Assembly: GCF_004342585.1 (NCBI RefSeq)
Contig: NZ_SLZQ01000001.1
Location: 677,523-741,522 of the forward strand
Reading direction: 5' to 3'
Origin: Paucimonas lemoignei
GTDB lineage: Bacteria; Pseudomonadota; Gammaproteobacteria; Burkholderiales; Burkholderiaceae_D
DNA length: 64,000 nucleotides
The notes beneath the pieces were generated by a model. It was given only the letters and a program-made list of their open reading frames with translations. It did not search any database and was not told the origin of the DNA. A program made the translations under genes and the position numbers. Each line of letters begins with the position of its first letter. The stretch's first letter is position 1. Shown here piece after piece: positions 1 to 12,996 of the stretch.

Positions 1-71
1 TTGTTTCTAACTTTTAACATATCATCATGGACTTACGTGCGCAAGCGTAACCATATTCTGAACATATGCAA

Positions 72-114
72 AACCCGCCAAGCCCCCTGAGTAACAGGGT
101 TCCTGGCGGGTCCA
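72..114 (-). terminator. Hairpin downstream of asd, possible terminator
   Basis: An 8-bp inverted repeat (73-80 with 104-111) encloses a second 5-bp stem (84-88 with 95-99), 45 bases after the asd stop on the minus strand. Only three T residues follow on that strand, so it may be a weak terminator or a processing hairpin. The rest of 1-158 shows no gene. Confidence 0.5.
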
Positions 115-158
115 TGTTGTGACGCGACAACAAACTGGTATAACTGTCCAGTAGTGCC

Positions 159-1268
159 TTAGTCTTCCAGCAAGATGCGCAGCATGCGGCGCAGGGGTTC
201 CGCAGCACCCCAGAGCAACTGGTCGCCGATGACAAATGCGGACAAGTATTCCGGGCCCATGTTCAATTTGCGCACGCGACCGACACCGATCTGCAGGCCG
301 CCGGTGATCGAAGCCGGGGTCAGTTCCTGTTCGGTGATGGAACGGTCGTTCGGTACCCACTTCACCCAAGGATTGCCGGACTTGATGATGTTTTCGATCT
401 CGGCCAGCGGCAGGTCCTTCTTCAGCTTCAGGGTCAGCGCCAGGCTATGGCAGCGCATGGCGCCGATGCGCACGCACAGGCCATCCACGGGAATGGTCTG
501 GGTATTGCCGAGGATCTTGTTGACTTCAGCCTGGCCCTTCCACTCTTCCTTCGACTGGCCATTGTCGAGCTGCTTGTCAATCCAGGGGATCAGGCCGCCG
601 GCCAGCGGTGCCGGAAAGAATTCGGTTGGCACGTCGTTGCGGATGGCGTGCGCCACCTTGCGGTCGATTTCCAGGATCGCCGAGGACGGCGTGGCCAGTT
701 CGTCGGCCACGGCTGCATGGATCACGCCCATGCCCTTCAACAGTTCGCGCATGTGGTTGGCGCCGCCGCCGGAAGCAGCCTGGTAGGTCATGGAGCTGAC
801 CCACTCGACCAGACCTTCACGGAACAGGCCGTTGACGCCCATCAGCAGGATCGAATTGGTGCAGTTGCCGCCGATGTAGTTCTTGATGCCGCGCTTCAGG
901 CCATCCTTGATGACATGCTGGTTGACCGGGTCGAGCACGATGATGGCGTCATCGGCCATGCGCAGCGTCGAGGCGGCGTCGATCCAGTAGCCATCCCAGC
1001 CGGCAGCGCGCAGCTTGGGGAAAATCTCGGTGGTGTAATCGCCGCCCTGGCAGGTGATGATGACGTCGCATTTCTTCAGCTCGTCGATGTTGTTGGCATC
1101 CTTGAGCGCGGTTTCCTTCTTCGCCATGGCCGGGGCCTTGCCGCCCGCGTTCGATGTCGAGAAGAACACCGGCTCGATGTGATCGAAATCCTTTTCTTCC
1201 TGCATGCGCTGCATCAGGACCGAACCCACCATGCCGCGCCAACCTACCAAGCCAACCAGTTTCATCAT
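159..1268 (-). CDS. asd: Aspartate-semialdehyde dehydrogenase
   Basis: Makes L-aspartate 4-semialdehyde from aspartyl phosphate with NADPH, the branch step to lysine/diaminopimelate, threonine and methionine; cytoplasmic. The 369-residue protein has the usual family length. A Rossmann start ([13 protein letters not shown], residues 6-18) is followed by the catalytic cysteine in GGNCTNS (Cys136) and the substrate-binding stretch RIGAMRCHS near residue 275. Two adjacent ATG codons begin the ORF, so the start may be one codon later. It is last in a minus-strand series leuC, entericidin, leuD, leuB, asd, and lies 102 bases after leuB, so co-transcription with the leucine genes is likely. This is the gram-negative type enzyme. 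Confidence 0.96.
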   Translation of the reverse strand: MMKLVGLVGWRGMVGSVLMQRMQEEKDFDHIEPVFFSTSNAGGKAPAMAKKETALKDANNIDELKKCDVIITCQGGDYTTEIFPKLRAAGWDGYWIDAASTLRMADDAIIVLDPVNQHVIKDGLKRGIKNYIGGNCTNSILLMGVNGLFREGLVEWVSSMTYQAASGGGANHMRELLKGMGVIHAAVADELATPSSAILEIDRKVAHAIRNDVPTEFFPAPLAGGLIPWIDKQLDNGQSKEEWKGQAEVNKILGNTQTIPVDGLCVRIGAMRCHSLALTLKLKKDLPLAEIENIIKSGNPWVKWVPNDRSITEQELTPASITGGLQIGVGRVRKLNMGPEYLSAFVIGDQLLWGAAEPLRRMLRILLED

Positions 1269-1370
1269 GTTTCCTTCAATGCTAAGCGGATTGCCCCGCC
1301 TTCAATTTTACAATCCTTGTCCGACCAAGCCCTGCCATTTCAGGCAATTTCACGCCACCTTCGGCCAGAC

Positions 1371-2441
1371 TCAGGCCAGCGCCTTCACCACGGCGTCGCC
1401 CATCTGTTCGGTGCCGACCTTGGTGGTGCCTTCTTCGTAAATATCGCCGGTGCGCAAGCCCTGCGCCAGCACTTTCTTGACGGCGTTTTCGACGCGGTCG
1501 GCCTGCTCGGCCTTGTTCAACGAATAGCGCAGCATCATCGCCGCCGACAGGATAGTTGCCAGCGGATTGGCGATGCCCTTGCCGGCGATGTCCGGAGCCG
1601 AACCGTGCGAGGGCTCATACAAGCCCTTGTTGTTGGCATCCAGCGAAGCCGACGGCAGCATGCCGATCGAGCCGGTCAGCATGGCCGCGGCATCCGAAAG
1701 GATATCGCCGAACATGTTGCCAGTGACGATGACGTCGAATTTCTTCGGCGCGCGCACCAGCTGCATGGCAGCGTTGTCAACGTACATGTGGTCGAGTTCG
1801 ACGTCCGGATATTCCTTGTGCACGTCGGTGACGATGTCTTTCCAGAACTGGAAGGTTTCCAGCACGTTGGCCTTGTCCACGGAAGTCAGGCGCTTGCCAC
1901 GCTTTTGCGCCGCCTGGAAAGCCACGTGGGCAATGCGGCGGATTTCCGGCTCTGAATAACGCATGGTGTCGAAACCTTCACGGCTACCCTTGAAGGGACC
2001 ATCCGGGCATTCGCGCATGCCGCGCGGCTGGCCGAAGTAAATGTCGCCGGTCAGTTCGCGCACGATCAGGATATCCAGGCCGGACACCACTTCCGGCTTC
2101 AGCGTCGACGCGCCGGCCAACTCCGGGTACAGGATGGCCGGACGCAGGTTGGCGAACAGGTTCAAATTCTTGCGCAGACCAAGAATGGCTTGTTCGGGGC
2201 GCAGCGGGCGGTCCAGCTTGTCGTACTTCCAGTCGCCGACCGCGCCGAACAGCACGGCGTCAGCTTCCAGCGCCAGCTTCAGCGTCGCTTCCGGCAGCGG
2301 ATGGCCGCTCGCCTCGTAACCTGCACCGCCGACCGGCGCAGTTTCCATTTCAAAGGATTCGCCCAGGGCATTCAAGACCTTGACGGCCTGGCCGATGATT
2401 TCGGGACCGATGCCGTCACCCGGCAAGACTGCGATTTTCAT
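1371..2441 (-). CDS. leuB: 3-isopropylmalate dehydrogenase
   Basis: Third step of leucine synthesis: NAD-dependent oxidation and decarboxylation of 3-isopropylmalate to 2-oxoisocaproate. The 356 residues match the family length. [10 protein letters not shown] (128-137) is the family signature around the substrate arginine and tyrosine, and [13 protein letters not shown] (about 240-252) carries the metal-binding aspartates. It starts with ATG at 2441 and follows leuD after 136 bases that contain no other gene. It sits in the leuC-leuD-leuB-asd series, the usual order in Burkholderiales. Isocitrate or tartrate dehydrogenases are relatives, but the neighbours settle the substrate. Confidence 0.96.
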   Translation of the reverse strand: MKIAVLPGDGIGPEIIGQAVKVLNALGESFEMETAPVGGAGYEASGHPLPEATLKLALEADAVLFGAVGDWKYDKLDRPLRPEQAILGLRKNLNLFANLRPAILYPELAGASTLKPEVVSGLDILIVRELTGDIYFGQPRGMRECPDGPFKGSREGFDTMRYSEPEIRRIAHVAFQAAQKRGKRLTSVDKANVLETFQFWKDIVTDVHKEYPDVELDHMYVDNAAMQLVRAPKKFDVIVTGNMFGDILSDAAAMLTGSIGMLPSASLDANNKGLYEPSHGSAPDIAGKGIANPLATILSAAMMLRYSLNKAEQADRVENAVKKVLAQGLRTGDIYEEGTTKVGTEQMGDAVVKALA

Positions 2442-2577
2442 TATGTTCTTTACTCCTTGAGGACAGCGTCAAGCCGGGCCGCGATGGCGCGGCGGCATTC
2501 TGTTCTCAACTGACTATAACTGGACAGGACTGCTAAGCGCGTAACGGTACGCTGTCCCCGACATTACTTAACTGAAA

Positions 2578-3225
2578 TCAGATCGTATTGGCCAGCCAGG
2601 GCTGCGAAGCCACATGACGGTCTTCGTAGGCACGGATCATGTCCGCCTTCTGCAAGGTCAGACCGATGTCATCGAGGCCGTTCAGCAGGCAGTACTTGCG
2701 GAAGGCATCCACGTCGAACGCATAGCTGGCACTGCCATTGGTCGTGCGCACGACTTGCTGCTCCAGGTCGATCACCAGGCGGTAGCCCGGGAAAGCCTTC
2801 ACTTCGTTGAACAGCTGGTCCACCTGCTGCTCCGACAATACGATCGGCAGCAAGCCGTTCTTGAAGCAGTTGTTGAAGAAGATATCGGCGAAGCTTGGTG
2901 CGATCACGGCGCGGAAGCCATACTGCTGCAAGGCCCAGGGCGCATGTTCGCGCGACGAGCCGCAGCCGAAATTCTTGCGGGTCAGCAGAATCGACGCGCC
3001 CTGGTAACGCGGCTGGTTCAGCACGAAATCCGGGTTCAGCGGACGCTTGCTGTTGTCCATGCCCGGTTCGCCATGATCCAGGTAACGCCATTCATCGAAC
3101 AGGTTCGGGCCGAAACCGCTGCGCTTGATCGACTTCAGGAATTGCTTCGGGATGATCGCATCGGTATCGACATTGGGGCGATCAAGCGGCGCCACCAGAC
3201 CTTCGTGAACGGTGAATTTATCCAT
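2578..3225 (-). CDS. leuD: 3-isopropylmalate dehydratase small subunit
   Basis: Small swivel-domain subunit of isopropylmalate isomerase; with LeuC it converts 2-isopropylmalate to 3-isopropylmalate. The protein is 215 residues long. The conserved [13 protein letters not shown] loop (87-99), which contacts substrate and closes on the LeuC iron-sulfur site, is intact, as is the N-terminal [13 protein letters not shown] stretch. It follows the small entericidin-like gene after 92 bases and precedes leuB. Confidence 0.96.
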   Translation of the reverse strand: MDKFTVHEGLVAPLDRPNVDTDAIIPKQFLKSIKRSGFGPNLFDEWRYLDHGEPGMDNSKRPLNPDFVLNQPRYQGASILLTRKNFGCGSSREHAPWALQQYGFRAVIAPSFADIFFNNCFKNGLLPIVLSEQQVDQLFNEVKAFPGYRLVIDLEQQVVRTTNGSASYAFDVDAFRKYCLLNGLDDIGLTLQKADMIRAYEDRHVASQPWLANTI

Positions 3226-3317
3226 TTTCTATCTCTGTATGCTTTGCGGTGCGCATTACGCAGTTTGCCTATGCGCCCATGAATCTCTATCGGGAAGCCC
3301 TGCCCCCGTCGCCAGGA

Positions 3318-3440
3318 TTAACGCCTGGCCGCTTCTTCCATCTTGGAACCAACCTTTTGCACATCCTTGCCGAAGCCTTCCACGGTATGACAGGCATTCA
3401 GCAACATCACGGACAAGATCAGCAGAAAAACGTTTTTCAT
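3318..3440 (-). CDS. Entericidin A/B family small lipoprotein
   Basis: A 40-residue peptide beginning MKNVFLLILSVMLLNAC. It has a short hydrophobic signal ending in a lipobox with Cys17, followed by a small hydrophilic tail rich in K, E and V. Length and pattern match entericidin (EcnA/EcnB) lipoproteins, which are membrane peptides linked in E. coli to stationary-phase lysis and its antidote; the role here is not known. The start is fixed by a GGGAGA ribosome site 7-8 bases upstream of ATG at 3440. The gene lies between leuC and leuD and probably shares their transcript. A longer ORF in the same frame extends upstream inside leuC and is not needed. Confidence 0.85.
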   Translation of the reverse strand: MKNVFLLILSVMLLNACHTVEGFGKDVQKVGSKMEEAARR

Positions 3441-3478
3441 TTTTTCTCCCTGTATTTTTCTCACTGTATGAGTCAAAC

Positions 3479-4882
3479 TCAGGCCAGCTTGCGCACGTCG
3501 ACGAAATGGCCTTCGATGCCGGCAGCCGCGGCCATGGCCGGCGACACCAGATGGGTGCGGCCGCCCTGCCCCTGGCGCCCTTCGAAATTGCGGTTCGAGG
3601 TGGAGGCGCAGCGCTCGCCCGGCTCCAGGCGGTCGGCATTCATCGCCAGGCACATCGAGCAGCCCGGTTCGCGCCATTCGAAGCCGGCGTCTTTGAAGAT
3701 CTTGTCCAAGCCTTCGCGCTCGGCCTGCTCCTTGACCAGGCCCGAGCCCGGCACCACCATCGCCAGCTTGACGTTGGAGGCGCGGAACTTGCCGCGCACG
3801 ACGGCAGCAGCGGCGCGCAAGTCTTCGATGCGTGAATTGGTACAGGAACCGATGAAGACCTTGTCGATGCGAATATTCTCGATCGGCGTATTGGGTTTGA
3901 GATCCATATAAACCAGCGCCTTTTCCATGGCGTCGCGCTTGACCGGATCCTTTTCCTTGTCAGGATCGGGCACGCGGTCATCGACCGGCACCACCATTTC
4001 CGGCGAGGTGCCCCAGGTAACCTGCGGCTTGATCTCGGCGGCATTCAGAGTGACGACCATGTCGAATTTTGCGCCCGGGTCGGAATGCAGCGTGCGCCAG
4101 TACGCAACAGCGCTTTCCCAGTGCGGCCCGACCGGCGAGAACGGGCGGCCCTTGACGTAATTGATGGTAGTGTCGTCCACGGCCACCATGCCGGCGCGCG
4201 CGCCTGCCTCGATGGCCATGTTACAGACCGTCATGCGACCTTCCATCGACAGCGAGCGGATGGCCGAGCCGGCGAATTCGATGGCGTAACCAGTACCGCC
4301 GGCGGTGCCGATCTTGCCGATCACGGCCAGCACGATATCCTTGGCGGTCACGCCTGCCGGCAATTGGCCGTCGACCTGGACCAGCATAGATTTGGATTTC
4401 TTGGCCAGCAGCGTTTGCGTAGCCAGCACATGCTCGACTTCGGAGGTGCCGATACCGTGCGCCAGTGCGCCGAACGCGCCGTGCGTGGAAGTGTGCGAGT
4501 CGCCGCAAACCACGGTCATGCCCGGCAGGGTCGCGCCTTGCTCAGGCCCGATCACGTGCACGATGCCCTGGCGCTTGTCGCGCATGCTGAAATAGGTCAG
4601 GCCGTATTCACCCGCGTTGGCGTCAAGCGTTTCGACTTGCAGGCGCGAGACCGGATCGGCGATGCCGTTGGCGCGGTCGGTGGTCGGCACGTTATGGTCA
4701 GCCACCACCAGGTTGGCGGAAACGCGCCACGGCTTGCGTCCGGCCAGCTTCAGGCCTTCGAAAGCCTGCGGGCTGGTAACTTCATGCAGCAGGTGACGAT
4801 CGATGTAAAGCAGCGTGGTGCCATCTTCGCCGGTATGAATGACGTGCGAATCCCAGAGTTTGTCGTAGAGCGTTTGAGCCAT
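3479..4882 (-). CDS. leuC: 3-isopropylmalate dehydratase large subunit
   Basis: Aconitase-type large subunit of isopropylmalate isomerase, carrying a [4Fe-4S] cluster. The three cluster cysteines are Cys347 (in GSCTNS), Cys408 and Cys411 (in GCSMC), at the expected spacing for a 467-residue Leu[14 protein letters not shown] (126-138) is the other family signature. It is the first gene of the minus-strand leucine series. A strong terminator for the gene upstream lies at 4982-5016, so the leuC promoter should fall between about 4883 and 4980. Confidence 0.97.
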   Translation of the reverse strand: MAQTLYDKLWDSHVIHTGEDGTTLLYIDRHLLHEVTSPQAFEGLKLAGRKPWRVSANLVVADHNVPTTDRANGIADPVSRLQVETLDANAGEYGLTYFSMRDKRQGIVHVIGPEQGATLPGMTVVCGDSHTSTHGAFGALAHGIGTSEVEHVLATQTLLAKKSKSMLVQVDGQLPAGVTAKDIVLAVIGKIGTAGGTGYAIEFAGSAIRSLSMEGRMTVCNMAIEAGARAGMVAVDDTTINYVKGRPFSPVGPHWESAVAYWRTLHSDPGAKFDMVVTLNAAEIKPQVTWGTSPEMVVPVDDRVPDPDKEKDPVKRDAMEKALVYMDLKPNTPIENIRIDKVFIGSCTNSRIEDLRAAAAVVRGKFRASNVKLAMVVPGSGLVKEQAEREGLDKIFKDAGFEWREPGCSMCLAMNADRLEPGERCASTSNRNFEGRQGQGGRTHLVSPAMAAAAGIEGHFVDVRKLA

Positions 4883-4981
4883 GTTTCGGGTGGGTGCGTT
4901 ATGCGCAGAATCAGGAAAACAGCGTTCGATTATGCCATATTTGCGCGCTGCTAACGCAAAACCGCGCCTTGAATACCCTAT

Positions 4982-5016
4982 GAAAAAAGCCCGCGGAACT
5001 TCAGGCGGGCTTTTTG
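4982..5016 (-). terminator. Rho-independent terminator after the M48 peptidase gene
   Basis: AAGCCCGC (4987-4994) pairs with GCGGGCTT (5005-5012). The stem is followed by six or more T residues on the minus strand, and there are also five T on the plus strand, so it can act in both directions. It separates the M48 gene from the leuC promoter region. Confidence 0.85.
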
Positions 5017-5054
5017 AGCTTGTCTCACACCTCGCGGTGCAATTTTGTTAATGA

Positions 5055-5885
5055 TTATTTTCTGCGGTTTTGTTCGTACAGCGGCATGACACGCTGCGAG
5101 TACACCGTCAGATCCGACATGCGGTCTTCGCGCGAAGGATGGGTCGAGAGGAACTTGATCGGTTCGCCGCCAGCCACCTGCCCCATTTTCTGCCAGAGCG
5201 TGATTGTAGCGCGTGGATCGTAGCCGGCTCTAGCGGCAAGTTCGACGCCGATGCGATCGGCTTCCGTCTCGTGGCGGCGCGAGTTGGGCAAGCCGAGCAA
5301 GCCCATGTAGGCGTATTCCATGCCCTTTTGCGCGACGTCGCCGACCCCGGTGACTGCGGCCAGAATCGAGATGCCGGCACCGGCAACGGCTTGCTCGGAT
5401 GCCCGTTCGCGCGCGTGCTCACGCAGGGCATGCGCCATTTCATGACCGATTACCGCCGCCAGCTCGTCATCGCTGGCCTGAAGCGACTGGATCAAGCCGG
5501 TGTACACGGCAATTTTCCCGCCCGGCATGCACCACGCATTGACTTCAGGCGAGGTAATGACATTGACTTCCCAATCCCAATTACGCGCTTCCGGGCGAAA
5601 TGCCGGAGTCTGGGCAATCAGGCGGTTCGCGATGGCGCGTACGCGGCTCACCTGCGACGAATCACGGTTCAGCGTTCCCTTGCTGCGCTCCTCGGCAATC
5701 AGCTTGGCATACGTCTGGCTGGAAGCGGCATCGATATCCTGGGAGGAGACCGCCATCATTTGCTTGCGATCAACGCTGACTACGCCGCTCTGGGTAGTCT
5801 GCACGGTCTCGCAAGAAGTAAGAGACAGCCCGGTCAGAATGATAAACAGGCTCTTTACAAGGGATTGCCGGAGACGGATCTGCAT
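5055..5885 (-). CDS. M48-family metallopeptidase lipoprotein (LoiP/YcaL-like)
   Basis: Zinc endopeptidase probably anchored in the outer membrane and facing the periplasm, where such proteins take part in envelope quality control. The chosen ATG (5885) has a GAGGTG ribosome site and gives 276 residues with a lipoprotein signal ending LTSC (Cys25). An upstream extension of 39 codons would bury the signal and is rejected. HEMAH (His148, Glu149, His152) is the zinc motif, and HETEAD (205-210) supplies the third ligand. The start overlaps the end of the upstream MFS gene by 31 bases, so translation is probably coupled. Confidence 0.9.
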   Translation of the reverse strand: MQIRLRQSLVKSLFIILTGLSLTSCETVQTTQSGVVSVDRKQMMAVSSQDIDAASSQTYAKLIAEERSKGTLNRDSSQVSRVRAIANRLIAQTPAFRPEARNWDWEVNVITSPEVNAWCMPGGKIAVYTGLIQSLQASDDELAAVIGHEMAHALREHARERASEQAVAGAGISILAAVTGVGDVAQKGMEYAYMGLLGLPNSRRHETEADRIGVELAARAGYDPRATITLWQKMGQVAGGEPIKFLSTHPSREDRMSDLTVYSQRVMPLYEQNRRK

Positions 5886-7048
5886 CGTGACACCTCGTCG
5901 TTTGCCATCCAAGAATAGGAGAATTTTGCACAAACTGCACCGCCGATTGCAAACATTGCAGCTATCCAATACACCGAGGCGGCGCCGAATCTTTCCCAGC
6001 AAAATCCCAGCAGCAAGCCGCCCAGGCTACCGCCCAGGCCATACGAGACGCTGGTATACAAGGCTTGCCCACGGGCTTGCAACGGGCCGGCAAACCAGCA
6101 CTGGAGCGTGGCTACCGCAGCGGCATGATGGATACCGAACGTAGCCGCATGCAGAATTTGTGCCACAACCAAGACGATCAATGACTCGGCCAATCCAGCG
6201 ATCAAACCGAAGCGCAGCGCCGCCAGCAACAGGCTGGCGAGCATCAGGTTTTGCACGCCGAACCGTGCGAAAGCCGGAGCCTGAAAATAGAAAAACACGA
6301 TTTCCGCCACGACTCCGAGCGCCCACATCATGCCGATCACGCCCGTGCCGTAGCCCAAGCGCTCAAGATACAGCGAATAGAACACGTACAAGGCGGCATG
6401 CGCGGCAAGCATGAGAAAAGCCGAGGCAAAGAATGCCTGCACTTCGCGCCGCCTCAGTATTTGCTTGATCGAGGCTACGCCTGCATGAGAAACGACCGGC
6501 GCGGATTCGCGCAATCGCAGGCTGACGCCGAAAACCGCCGCCAGCAATACCAGCCCTACCCAGGGGAACATGCCGATCCCGGACCAGTCGAGCAGATAGC
6601 CGGCACAGCTCACGGCAACGATAAAGCCGACCGATCCCCATAGGCGCATCCGGCCGTAATGCGTCAGATCGCCTTTCATTTCTCCGACGATCAAGGCTTC
6701 CGATACGGGCGCGAGCGCGCTCGTGAATGTACTGACCGCGAGCATCACCAGCAATAGATAAGTGAAGCCGCTGCCGAAAAACAGGCTGCAGAAAAGCAGC
6801 GCGCTGACCAGTGACGCCACCTGCAGCACCCTCGCGCGTTTTTGCGTGTGGTCCGCGATCCATCCCCATGCAGCTGGCCCGAAAATCCGCAGGACCTGCA
6901 TCAGCGACATCAATAGCGCGATTTGCGGCGCCGTCAATCCCCGATCGGCAAAGTACAGGGTGGCATATGGCGAAAATACGCCGATGTAGCCATAGTACGC
7001 AAAGAAGAACAGCGAAAATTGCAGCGATTGCTGCGGCCGCGGATTCAT
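5855..7048 (-). CDS. MFS transporter, HcaT/MFS_1-like
   Basis: A 397-residue membrane protein with about 12 hydrophobic segments. The N-terminal FFFAYYGYIGVFSPYATLYF and the following GLTAPQIALLMSL loop resemble the MFS_1-like group that includes the E. coli 3-phenylpropionate transporter HcaT and nucleoside symporters. The substrate cannot be told from sequence. Its 3' end overlaps the start of the M48 peptidase gene. The 168 bases between it and aroC hold no gene. Confidence 0.8.
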   Translation of the reverse strand: MNPRPQQSLQFSLFFFAYYGYIGVFSPYATLYFADRGLTAPQIALLMSLMQVLRIFGPAAWGWIADHTQKRARVLQVASLVSALLFCSLFFGSGFTYLLLVMLAVSTFTSALAPVSEALIVGEMKGDLTHYGRMRLWGSVGFIVAVSCAGYLLDWSGIGMFPWVGLVLLAAVFGVSLRLRESAPVVSHAGVASIKQILRRREVQAFFASAFLMLAAHAALYVFYSLYLERLGYGTGVIGMMWALGVVAEIVFFYFQAPAFARFGVQNLMLASLLLAALRFGLIAGLAESLIVLVVAQILHAATFGIHHAAAVATLQCWFAGPLQARGQALYTSVSYGLGGSLGGLLLGFCWERFGAASVYWIAAMFAIGGAVCAKFSYSWMANDEVSRCRSVSGNPL

Positions 7049-7216
7049 GTCTGGGCCATGCTGGAAGGTGGATGGGGTAACGTCTTATTGAAAGCGTCGT
7101 CCTGGAATGCGGCTAATAGAGCCTGGTTAGGCCATGCCCGGATTGCGCCGATTGTGCCAACGGCCGCCTGCCCTACAGTCATCAGGCCAGGCGGCAAACC
7201 AGCGCTTAAGCAGCGA

Positions 7217-8323
7217 TTATTTACCCGGCGCCTGTGCGGCGATTTTCGGCGTATCGACTTTTACGTCGCCGCATTGGGCGCGGTGACGCAAGGCATGGTC
7301 CATCAATACCAGTGCGAGCATGGCTTCGGCAATCGGCGTGGCCCGGATTCCCACGCAGGGATCGTGACGACCGAAAGTTTCCACCGTAACCGGGTTGCCG
7401 GCACGGTCGATCGAGGGACGCGGGCTGCGAATCGATGACGTCGGCTTGATGGCGATCGACACGGTAATGTCCTGACCAGTCGAGATACCGCCGAGGATGC
7501 CGCCTGCATTGTTGCCGATAAAACCTTCCGGTGTCAGGGCATCGCCATGCTCGGTGCCTTTCTGAGCGATTGAGCGGAAGCCTGCGCCGATTTCCACGCC
7601 CTTGACGGCGTTAATGCCCATCATCGCGTAGGCGATGTCGGCGTCGAGCTTGTCGTAGATCGGTTCACCCAGGCCAACCGGCACGTTCTGCGCCACTACG
7701 TCGATACGCGCGCCGCAGGAGTCGCCTGCGGCACGCAGGTCATCCATGTACTTTTCCAGCTCGGGAATGATGTCGGCGTTGGCGGCAAAAAACGGATTGG
7801 TCGGCACGTGGTCCCAAGACTGGAAGGGAATGGCGATTTCACCCAGCTGGCTCATGCATCCCGCGAAAGTCGTACCGAACTGCTGGTTCAGCCATTTGCG
7901 CGCGATTGCCGCTGCCGCCACCACCGGTGCAGTCAGGCGCGCCGAGGAACGGCCGCCGCCGCGCGGATCGCGGATACCGTATTTGTGCCAGTACACGTAG
8001 TCGGCATGCCCGGGGCGGAAGGTGTCGAGAATATTGCCGTAATCCTTGCTGCGCTGGTCTTCGTTGCGGATCAACAGGGCGATCGGCGTGCCGGTGGTCT
8101 TGCCTTCATACGTGCCGGACAGGATTTCGACGGTATCGGGTTCGCGGCGCTGGGTGACGTGGCGCGACGTGCCTGGCTTGCGGCGGTCCAGCTCGGGCTG
8201 GATATCGGCTTCGGAAAGCTCCAGACCCGGCGGGCAGCCATCCACCACGCAACCGATGGCCTTGCCATGCGATTCGCCGAAGGTAGTCACGGTAAACAGG
8301 GTGCCGAAGGTATTGCCAGACAT
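7217..8323 (-). CDS. aroC: Chorismate synthase
   Basis: Last step of the shikimate pathway: 5-enolpyruvylshikimate-3-phosphate to chorismate, needing reduced FMN. The 368 residues have the family length. Signatures [18 protein letters not shown] (about 16-33) and [14 protein letters not shown] (about 117-130), plus the phosphate-binding RPGHADY, are intact. It lies alone between the MFS gene and a CBS-domain gene, in the same direction as both. Confidence 0.97.
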   Translation of the reverse strand: MSGNTFGTLFTVTTFGESHGKAIGCVVDGCPPGLELSEADIQPELDRRKPGTSRHVTQRREPDTVEILSGTYEGKTTGTPIALLIRNEDQRSKDYGNILDTFRPGHADYVYWHKYGIRDPRGGGRSSARLTAPVVAAAAIARKWLNQQFGTTFAGCMSQLGEIAIPFQSWDHVPTNPFFAANADIIPELEKYMDDLRAAGDSCGARIDVVAQNVPVGLGEPIYDKLDADIAYAMMGINAVKGVEIGAGFRSIAQKGTEHGDALTPEGFIGNNAGGILGGISTGQDITVSIAIKPTSSIRSPRPSIDRAGNPVTVETFGRHDPCVGIRATPIAEAMLALVLMDHALRHRAQCGDVKVDTPKIAAQAPGK

Positions 8324-8481
8324 GATGAGGACTCTGAGTATGCGAAAGGCATCATTCTACCAGTGCAAGGGCCGTCGCGGACGCCTCGGGACCGGTCCAT
8401 GCAACCGGCAGATTTACTTCACTCGGCCGAGGTGCCGCACAGCCGGCTGGCAGCAATTGAACTGTATAACTCGAAGAACAG

Positions 8482-8522
8482 AAAAAAGCCGCTTGTCATG
8501 CACGATGCAGAAGGCAAGCGGC
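8482..8522 (-). terminator. Rho-independent terminator after the CBS gene
   Basis: GCCGCTTG (8488-8495) pairs with CAAGCGGC (8515-8522) around a 19-base loop. Six T residues follow on the minus strand. It lies 38 bases after the stop of the CBS-domain gene and before aroC. Confidence 0.8.
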
Positions 8523-8559
8523 GTTCGGCTTGGAAGGCCGTTTGAGTGCGGAAGAACGC

Positions 8560-9006
8560 TTATTCGTCGCCTTCGGCAGGCCAGTCGCGGATATAAGCCT
8601 TGAGCATCTTGTTTTCAAAGCTTTGCGCTTCCAGCACCGCACGGGCCACGTCGTAAAACGAAATCACGCCATGCACAGTGCCGGCATCCATGATCGGCAC
8701 GTAGCGCGCATGCTTTTCCAGCATGATGCGGCGCACTTCGTTCACTTCGGTATCCGGCGTAATGGTGATGGGATGATCGTCCATGTGCTTGCGCACAGTG
8801 TCGTTGGCAATCACGCCCTTTTCGCGATCGATGGTTTTCATGATTTCGCGGAAGCTCAACATTCCGACCAGCGTGCCGAATTCCATCACGACCAGCGAGC
8901 CGATGTCCTTCTCCACCATGGTATGAATGGCTTCAAGCATGGGTGTATTGGGCGTTACGGTATAGAGAATATCGCCCTTGACTTTAAGGATTTCGGAAAC
9001 TTTCAT
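8560..9006 (-). CDS. CBS-domain pair protein
   Basis: A 148-residue protein made of two CBS repeats (about 8-65 and 75-135) and no other domain. CBS pairs bind adenine nucleotides such as AMP, ATP or SAM and act as energy sensors. The second repeat contains HARYVPIMDAGTVHGVISFYD. A stand-alone pair gives no clue to the partner. The 195 bases upstream (9007-9201) contain no gene that I can support. Confidence 0.85.
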   Translation of the reverse strand: MKVSEILKVKGDILYTVTPNTPMLEAIHTMVEKDIGSLVVMEFGTLVGMLSFREIMKTIDREKGVIANDTVRKHMDDHPITITPDTEVNEVRRIMLEKHARYVPIMDAGTVHGVISFYDVARAVLEAQSFENKMLKAYIRDWPAEGDE

Positions 9007-9201
9007 GTGTCATCCCGGAATGTTGTAACTCTTATCAATGTAACTTAAGCTCAGGCAAAAATCCAGACGCCCCTCACCTCGAACAGGATAAATCACTCAT
9101 ACTGCAAGGCATTGTCGTCCGATAGTGGGGTGAAAGTGCTGATCTTTATCTGCTTGCGAGACAATTTCTTGCCAGCAAGCGGAAATAGTGACACCACATC
9201 T

Positions 9202-11566
<2,365 letters not shown>

Positions 11567-11570
<4 letters not shown>

Positions 11571-12973
11571 ATGCCTTTTTGGATGGCTGTCGCGCCGTCG
11601 TCGGACCTGCGCATGTATTGACCTCTCCAGGCGATCTCATCGCTTACGTAACCGATCATCGCCGGCGCCATATCGGCGCCGCCCTTGCCGTGGTAAGGCC
11701 CGGCAATACCGAGGAAGTGGCTGCTATCGTGCGCCTGTGTCAACAACACCGGGTGCCGATTGTGCCGCAGGGTGGCAATACCGGCCTGGTACTGGGCAGC
11801 GTGCCGGATACCAGCGGCAATGCACTCGTTCTCTCGCTGACTCGCCTTAACCGTATCCGCGGCATCGACACGGTCAACGATACGCTGATCGCCGAGGCTG
11901 GCTGCATTCTCAAAAATGTGCAGGATGCCGCCGCCGACGCTGGCCGGCTGTTTCCGCTTTCGCTGGCTTCCGAAGGCAGCTGCACCATCGGCGGCAACTT
12001 GTCCAGCAATGCCGGCGGCACAGCCGTGCTCCGCTATGGCAATGCCCGCGAGTTATGCCTGGGGCTGGAAGTGGTCACCGCCGAGGGTGAAATATGGGAT
12101 GGCTTGCGCGGACTGCGCAAGGATAATACCGGGTACGACTTGCGTGACCTGTTCATCGGCGCGGAAGGCACGCTCGGCATCATCTCTGCAGCCGTATTGA
12201 AAATCTATCCGCGCCCGCGTGCGCAATTGACGGCGCTTGCCGCCGTGCGCAATCCGGCTGCCGCCCTCGCCTTGCTGGCATCGGCCCGCGAGCACTGCGG
12301 CGACACGCTGACAGGATTCGAGTTGATGTCGGAAATCTGCCTGCAGCTCGTGCAGAAACATTTTCCCGAACTGCACTCACCCTTTTCGCAACGCCATCCC
12401 CACTATGTGCTGCTGGAATTATCCGACCAGGAATCGGAACAGCATGCTTCCCAATTGCTGGAAACCGTTATCGGCAACGCCCTGGAAGCAGGCTTGATCG
12501 AGGATGCCGTGGTGGCGACTTCTATGGCGCAATCGGCGCAGTTATGGAAATTGCGCGAACATATCTCGGCGGCGCAGGCAGCCGAAGGAAAGAATATCAA
12601 GCACGACATCGCCGTGCCGATTTCGCGCATCGGCGACTTCATCGACACCACCGATCGCTTGCTTGCCGAGGCATTCCCCGGCTGCCGGCTGGTCACGTTC
12701 GGGCACCTTGGCGACGGCAATTTGCATTACAACGTGTCCGCGCCGGAAGGCATGCCGGACGATCTCTTTCTGGCCCGCCAGGCCGCGGTCAATCGCGTCG
12801 TGCATGACAGCGTGCACCGTTATGACGGCTCGATCTCGGCGGAACATGGACTGGGCGCGCTGAAGCGGGAAGAAATCCTGCGCTACAAGTCGCCGGTCGA
12901 ACTGCGGCTGCAACACGCCATCAAGAATGCGCTCGACCCGCTAAATCTCATGAATCCCGGCAAACTCATTTAA
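11567..12973 (+). CDS. FAD-binding oxidoreductase, D-2-hydroxyacid dehydrogenase type (GlcD-like)
   Basis: A 468-residue flavoprotein of the VAO/PCMH family: an FAD_binding_4 domain (about 40-180) and an FAD-oxidase_C domain (about 215-465). PQGGNTGLVLGSV (63-75) binds the pyrophosphate. HLGDGNLHYNVS (about 381-392) and SISAEHGLGALKREE (about 422-436) are the C-terminal active-site motifs of D-lactate, D-2-hydroxyglutarate and glycolate oxidases. The exact substrate is not determined. It is the last gene of the wrbA operon; a DUF4124 gene follows after 23 bases. Confidence 0.88.
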
Positions 12974-12996
12974 TCCTCGACCAAGGAGCCTGTGCC

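Noticed and set aside
447..1955. Long plus-strand ORF (502 codons) opposite asd and leuB
   Set aside because: Antisense shadow of two well-supported genes; composition is H/R/D-rich as expected from the reverse frame, and no domain is visible.
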